Shown here: positions 59,736-64,000 of the stretch, one piece after another
Layout of the letters: each line of letters opens with the position of its first letter
How positions within the stretch are numbered: position 1 is the stretch's first letter
Assembly (NCBI GenBank): GCA_029224185.1
Contig: CM055205.1
Span: forward strand, 16,776,942 to 16,840,941
Direction: 5' to 3'
Source of the DNA: Karalla daura
Lineage: Eukaryota > Chordata > Actinopteri > Chaetodontiformes > Leiognathidae
DNA length: 64,000 nucleotides
Notes under the pieces: generated by a model
The model's database searches: none
What the model was told of the DNA's origin: nothing
What the model saw: the letters and a program-made list of their open reading frames with translations, nothing else
Translations under genes and position numbers: made by a program

Positions 59736-60329
59736 TGTTCCATCATTGGCCATATGTTTTTTTCTGTTTGTCATGTTTTACTACAAACCAATTAGCAGCA
59801 GCGTCTCTCCTGATAAATAATTTCAACAATAAATAAATAAATGAATCCTCATAAAATGAGCTTACAGTAAGTCATGAAAAATAGACGTGAGAAAGGGATG
59901 TTCACTCTGGTTTTGATTGCTCCTCCAAGACCTCGAGCAGATCATCAGGGTTCATAAAACCTTCCAATTTCTCATGTACAAAAATCAGTCGTAAAGACGT
60001 GTTTACTTCGCTGACTATGTTGTCCAGTTCGCCTCATCTCCTCTTCCTGTGTACAACAGGGAGCATATTACTGTGGGCAGGTGGAGTAGCACACGAAACT
60101 TGGAGTGGGAGCGGAGAGCAAACAAACTGCCAGCTCTGGGCGCCGGTGCCAGCGTCCGGCCGGCGAGGCAGCACCAGCCGAGTGGAACGGCTTCTGAGAC
60201 GAGTCCGAGCCTTCACTCTCCTGCCCTGCAGTTCTGAGCCATTGGCTTTGACAATCCCACCAAGCCCCAGCCGGGAATCTTTCAAACCACAATTAATACA
60301 CTGAGCAGTGTAGCATGGCCACGAGCCGA
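59736..60329. other. Unique sequence, GC-rich right part
   Basis: AT-rich to 59880, then GC-rich. Open frames at 59999-60304 overlap on both strands and show no family signature. Confidence 0.4.
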
Positions 60330-60382
60330 GGAGAGGAGGAGGAGGAGGAGGAGGAGGAGGAGGAGGGGAGGAAGAGGAGGAC
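60330..60382. repeat. (AGG)n microsatellite
   Basis: About 17 AGG/GAG units with minor interruptions. The poly-Pro/Ser/Leu minus frames are artefacts. Confidence 0.95.
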
Positions 60383-60584
60383 AGGAGAGGAAATTGGTCA
60401 AGAGGAGATAAATGAGGCAAGAGAGGAACAAAAGTTAAATTCCTCAGCACGGTAGGAAAACAGCGGGTCGACTGCGTAGGTGCGTGGTTGGAGCATGTCT
60501 GAGAGCGTGGCCCGGGTTCACTCGTCAAAAAAAAAATGTCAGAAAATCATTAACTCTTGACCCAAAACGTATATTTCACACGCC

Positions 60585-60594
60585 GTCACGTGAC
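60585..60594. promoter_or_regulatory. Palindromic E-box GTCACGTGAC
   Basis: A perfect 10-bp USF/TFE-type E-box palindrome, overlapping TGACGTGA (a CRE-like word) on the right. Function unknown. Confidence 0.3.
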
Positions 60595-62260
60595 GTGATG
60601 CGTGATGTCCAGTCAGAGTTCAACGGCCGGGGCATGTGAACGCTCTCACAACAGCCTACGGTTCCAGTCTGGCCTGGAAAACCTGGAAACTTAGGGTTAG
60701 GGGTTAATAAATGTATTTGTTCTCTCTATGCTTTGGGAGTGAATGCCAGGCCGTTGAGAAGGCTTTCACATGCACGATCCGTAAATTTGTCATCGTTTCT
60801 CAGCACATAAGAGATGATTACACAGGTCACAGTCATCGACCCAAAATCATTTAAAATCAGACTTTTAGGGGTGAGAGACGAATAATCACATAGGCAATCT
60901 GCGCTAATCTACTAAGGTGTAACTGCAGCAGATTACACATTTACAAAGCATGGAGAGGTGGAGGTTTGTATTAATGAAAATCACACTGAGTTGGAACCCT
61001 TCGGCTGTGTTTGTGGCACAAGCAAAGTTTTCCCTCCTCTCGGACACATTGTCCGCTCAGTGATGAATTTAAAAGAAAACTTTGCTTTCAAACAATTAAA
61101 GGAAGAAGAAAACTGAAGTTGAATGATCATCTTCTGGGAAGAATCGTGACTATGTGTCTGCAAGTCATCAGGTATTTCCAGATGTGGTGTCGACCGATAT
61201 GAGGTTTTCTGAGCTTTTTGTCCCATTAAATAATATTTATGAGTGTGTTTATAACCAGCTGTTGGTGCGGCAGGCTGTGCTGCAGTGGCTAATGAAGAGA
61301 AAATGACAATTTTTGTATTTATGGTTGTTTTTCTATCCATTTTTTTTTTAGAATTTATTATTGACTACTGTCTGGATTCCAATTTGCACCCTTGGGACAT
61401 TAAAGCTTCACTCTGTTCTTCTCCGGATTAATTGAGCACCAGTAACTCTGATGCATTACAGCGTTTCATTGCTGCTAAAATGACATTAATGTTGTTTAAA
61501 TGAATCCATTCGTAGCCTCTGATCAATACGTGCCCTGCAGTGTTTTTAATCAGGCACCGCAGTGATAAAGACTCAAACTGGGGAGAAAGCAATTATTATG
61601 CTGGTTTTCAGTCCATATTTTTTGAGCTGCATGCTTTTCAACTCATCCAGCATGTCACCTTCTCTTTCACACACTATTGTCTATTGAATACTCTGTGCAA
61701 ATTGGAAAATGTGCATAAAAAAAACAGGTAAGTGCTGTTCTGTCTGTTCACATCTTGAAGCACTTCTCACTTCTCAAACCCTCACAGATGTCTCTCCCCA
61801 TACGTCAGATATCGACACAATTCCTTCCCGATCCGAACATTCCTCCTGATCCCAACACCCCGGAACAACACTTTCTGCTACTGTTGCTGCTTGCGTTGAA
61901 TATTTCTCTCCTCCTCTCTCTCCTCTTCCTCCTCTCCCTCCATCCTGACTGCAGCACACCTCAGACGAGAGGCTCCGCTGTAACTACACTGAGAAATTAG
62001 CATCAGTTATTACCCTGAATGTGTTTCTGTATACAAACCAAACATGGGAATTCAAGTTTACACACACACACTCTGCAGAAACATACTGATGGCCATACAC
62101 ACACACATACACAGAAGCACACACAAACACTTTGTCCCTGGGAATTAGATTAATGAGTGGTGGGTGAGCAGCAGCGTTTGGCTGAAGCAGATTAATCTGC
62201 AGCTATAGCTTGGCACGTCAACCGCAGTGTTGATGAATGGGAGCTTAAAGTGCATCTGTA
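60595..62260. other. Unique sequence; weak plus-strand exon candidate
   Basis: Mostly AT-rich. A strong donor-like CAGGTAAGT occurs at 61725-61733 on the plus strand after an AG at about 61538-61539. This could bound a small non-coding exon opposite to the SAM gene, but there is no coding support. Confidence 0.3.
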
Positions 62261-62313
62261 CACACACACACACACACACACGCACACGGGCACACACACA
62301 CACACACACACAG
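62261..62313. repeat. (CA)n microsatellite
   Basis: Two CA runs separated by CGCACACGGG. Confidence 0.93.
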
Positions 62314-64000
62314 GCACATTAAAGCATGTGAAAACTAGGAGGTATTAGCCAACCTGTCATTTACACACATGCATGTACACAAACATCGAGTTGCTGCTTA
62401 TTGCAGACTCTCTCTCCTCTTCCGGCTCCTCTTCTTCAGCCCAGACACGTTCTGGTACACTGAGCTTCTCCTCCAGGTAAATCTTCCACACCAGTCACAC
62501 ATGTATCCCAAATCTGGCACATACACACACGCACCCGCACACACACAGCTGCGTGCCCATATGTGTGTCCTCTGGGGATGAATGTCAGTGCGCTGCATCT
62601 GGCCCACTGCTCTCTGAGCCCACACTACGTTCTGTCAGGCCCAGAATAACGAGAGACGTGATTGTTGATCGATGGGCAGTAAGTGCACTTCTTCTTCTTT
62701 TTAGTTTGCTGCCAGATGTGACAGGATCCTCCTGCAGGAATAAAAGCAGTGCCATGGCTTTTGGGTCGACCTGCCGATGAATGCTTTGATCTGCTCTGAT
62801 CTGATTCCAGGACATCTGCACGAATCTTTAAGTTAATTTCAAAACCTTTCTAAGACATCTTAAAGACACTCCAAAAAAATAACCCTCTAGGACCTCAATG
62901 CCATTTCAAGCTATAAAGCCATACGTCTTTAACTTACTCAACAGTTGTAAACTGCAATTAAATACACAGAGTACAACAGACCTCAGATTGCAGAATGAAT
63001 AAAGCTCAATAGAATAGTTTATTAAAGCGTGCCTTTGATGGCAACAAGTGACACTATTCACCATTAACATGCCAGACTTTATGTCAAACTATTTGGAAAG
63101 CCCTTGAATACAAACAAAATTTAACACCTCGTAAAATCACAATTCAGACTTACAACATCTTAATACATTTAAAGGGCCTTCATTTTCCCATAATTGATTG
63201 ATCTACTTTCAATTGCAGATGCCCAGGATTCAGATTCCAGGGGTCATTCTCTTAAACATCAGGCCTGATTTAGACGCATACATATACATGGGAAAAAGAT
63301 GCAGTATTATAATATCTATAGTCCTACTGTGGGAATATGGGGAAGAAATGTAATAAAAAGCATATGGACCTACAATAAAAGCAATAACAGTGGAGAACTG
63401 TCCACAATAAAAAGTAATTTCTCTGCACAAGTATAATATTGGAGTTGTCACCGTGTGCATAGCAAGTGCATCCATCTGTGAACCTACGGCCAGCGTAGTG
63501 GTTGAGAAATGCGGTGTGGTCGATACTTGTCACCACTGATCAACAACAAACTGTTCTGAGGTCAGTGCTGCTCTAACATTCCTGCACATACCCCTGAGAC
63601 GTCTACTCTACTTTACCTCAGCCGGTTTGAGAAAGAACAGGAGAACGTCTTGCTTCCAAGGTCCGAGACAGACAGATGACTTATGAATGTTTGAACTCAT
63701 GTTAAAAAGTCTCAGTACAACTGGTGCACCAAGGCTTTGAGGTGGTCAGCTTGCAAAGGTCGATTTTAAGTCGATACGTTTCTATTAAGTCCCATATTTG
63801 AACACCATTGGTCATATTTGCACATCATCGTTCATATCTGTTGGAATTTGTTCTTATTTTTATCTCTTTTTCTTGATAGACTTTACCTTTCCTGCCTTTA
63901 TTACTTACTGTTTGCACTGTTTTATTATGTTCTGACTTCAACCGTGACCTCAGTCACGACTTTCACTTAATTTTCATGTCAGTGCAGATTGGAATGAAAA
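62314..64000. other. Unique sequence to window edge
   Basis: Contains a possible plus-strand micro-exon at 62407-62476 (TTATTGCAG before, CTCCAGGTAAAT after). The rest is AT-rich with no coding, RNA or repeat signature recognised. Confidence 0.35.

Larger units (their letters stand above)
56315..64000 (-). other. samd12: Intron upstream of the SAM exon (gene 5' side)
   Basis: The exon encoding the first half of the SAM domain (the segment with a tryptophan-rich first helix) should lie at higher coordinates on the minus strand. No matching segment was seen in the 7.7 kb to the right edge, so this is treated as intron. It holds one short-repeat copy (57301-57450), a long TCTA array (59562-59699), an AGG tract, a CA tract and CpG-rich patches. 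Confidence 0.5.

Noticed and set aside
1..64000. tRNA, rRNA, CRISPR or operon-type structures
   Set aside because: No B-box with cloverleaf, no rRNA-like blocks and no spaced direct repeats were found. Regular repeats are ordinary microsatellites, and the GTCGAACC string near 15033 belongs to a family-A copy.
56315..64000. Search for the exon encoding the first half of the SAM domain
   Set aside because: No minus-strand segment with the expected tryptophan-containing helix was found, so no upstream exon is annotated.

Overview
The window looks like single-copy, non-coding nuclear DNA of a bony (teleost-type) fish, most of it intron of one gene on the minus strand. The grounds are: very high density of (CA)n, (CT)n and (TCTA)n microsatellites; interspersed repeats with the look of teleost families (LINE 3' ends with TCTA tails, hAT-like and fold-back non-autonomous elements); AT-rich stretches with TAATTA motifs between CpG-rich blocks; and no dense ORF or operon structure. 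The species cannot be named from this sequence.

Only one coding segment can be supported. A 141-bp exon on the minus strand (56314 down to 56174) has an AG acceptor, a GT donor and one open frame encoding the C-terminal half of a SAM domain plus a short helical tail. It matches vertebrate SAMD12 best, with the paralogue SAMD10 as the alternative. I find no partner exon on either side. That implies more than 56 kb of intron downstream (positions 1-56173) and at least 7.7 kb upstream (56315-64000), which fits the very large introns of SAMD12 better than the compact SAMD10. Adjacent exons, promoter and 3' UTR therefore lie outside the window or are too diverged to see.

Layout. 1-6.3 kb: cluster of CA, CT and GA microsatellites in unique sequence. 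6.95-7.43 kb: element with inverted termini. 7.4-13 kb: mostly unique, with a CpG-rich block near 9 kb. 13.2-15.1 kb: several interspersed repeats. 15-19 kb: CpG-dense, G-run-rich DNA ending in a hAT-like element (18.9-19.5 kb). 21.8-22.0 kb: fold-back repeat. 26.4-34 kb: repeat fragments including a truncated LINE 3' end. 34-39 kb: G22 run and GA, AAG and CA repeats. 40.7-41.3 kb: best-looking candidate conserved non-coding block. 41.4-52 kb: more decayed copies of the same short repeat family. 54.7-56.1 kb: second TCTA-tailed element, then a CA repeat just inside the intron beside the exon. 56.3-64 kb: upstream intron with a 138-bp TCTA array and CpG-rich patches.

Nothing here indicates a prokaryotic system, CRISPR array, tRNA or rRNA gene. 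The main points of interest are the lone SAM exon, the repeats touching both of its splice sites, and the regulatory or structural elements of the large intron. Repeat-family names and regulatory calls rest on pattern recognition, not on database searches.
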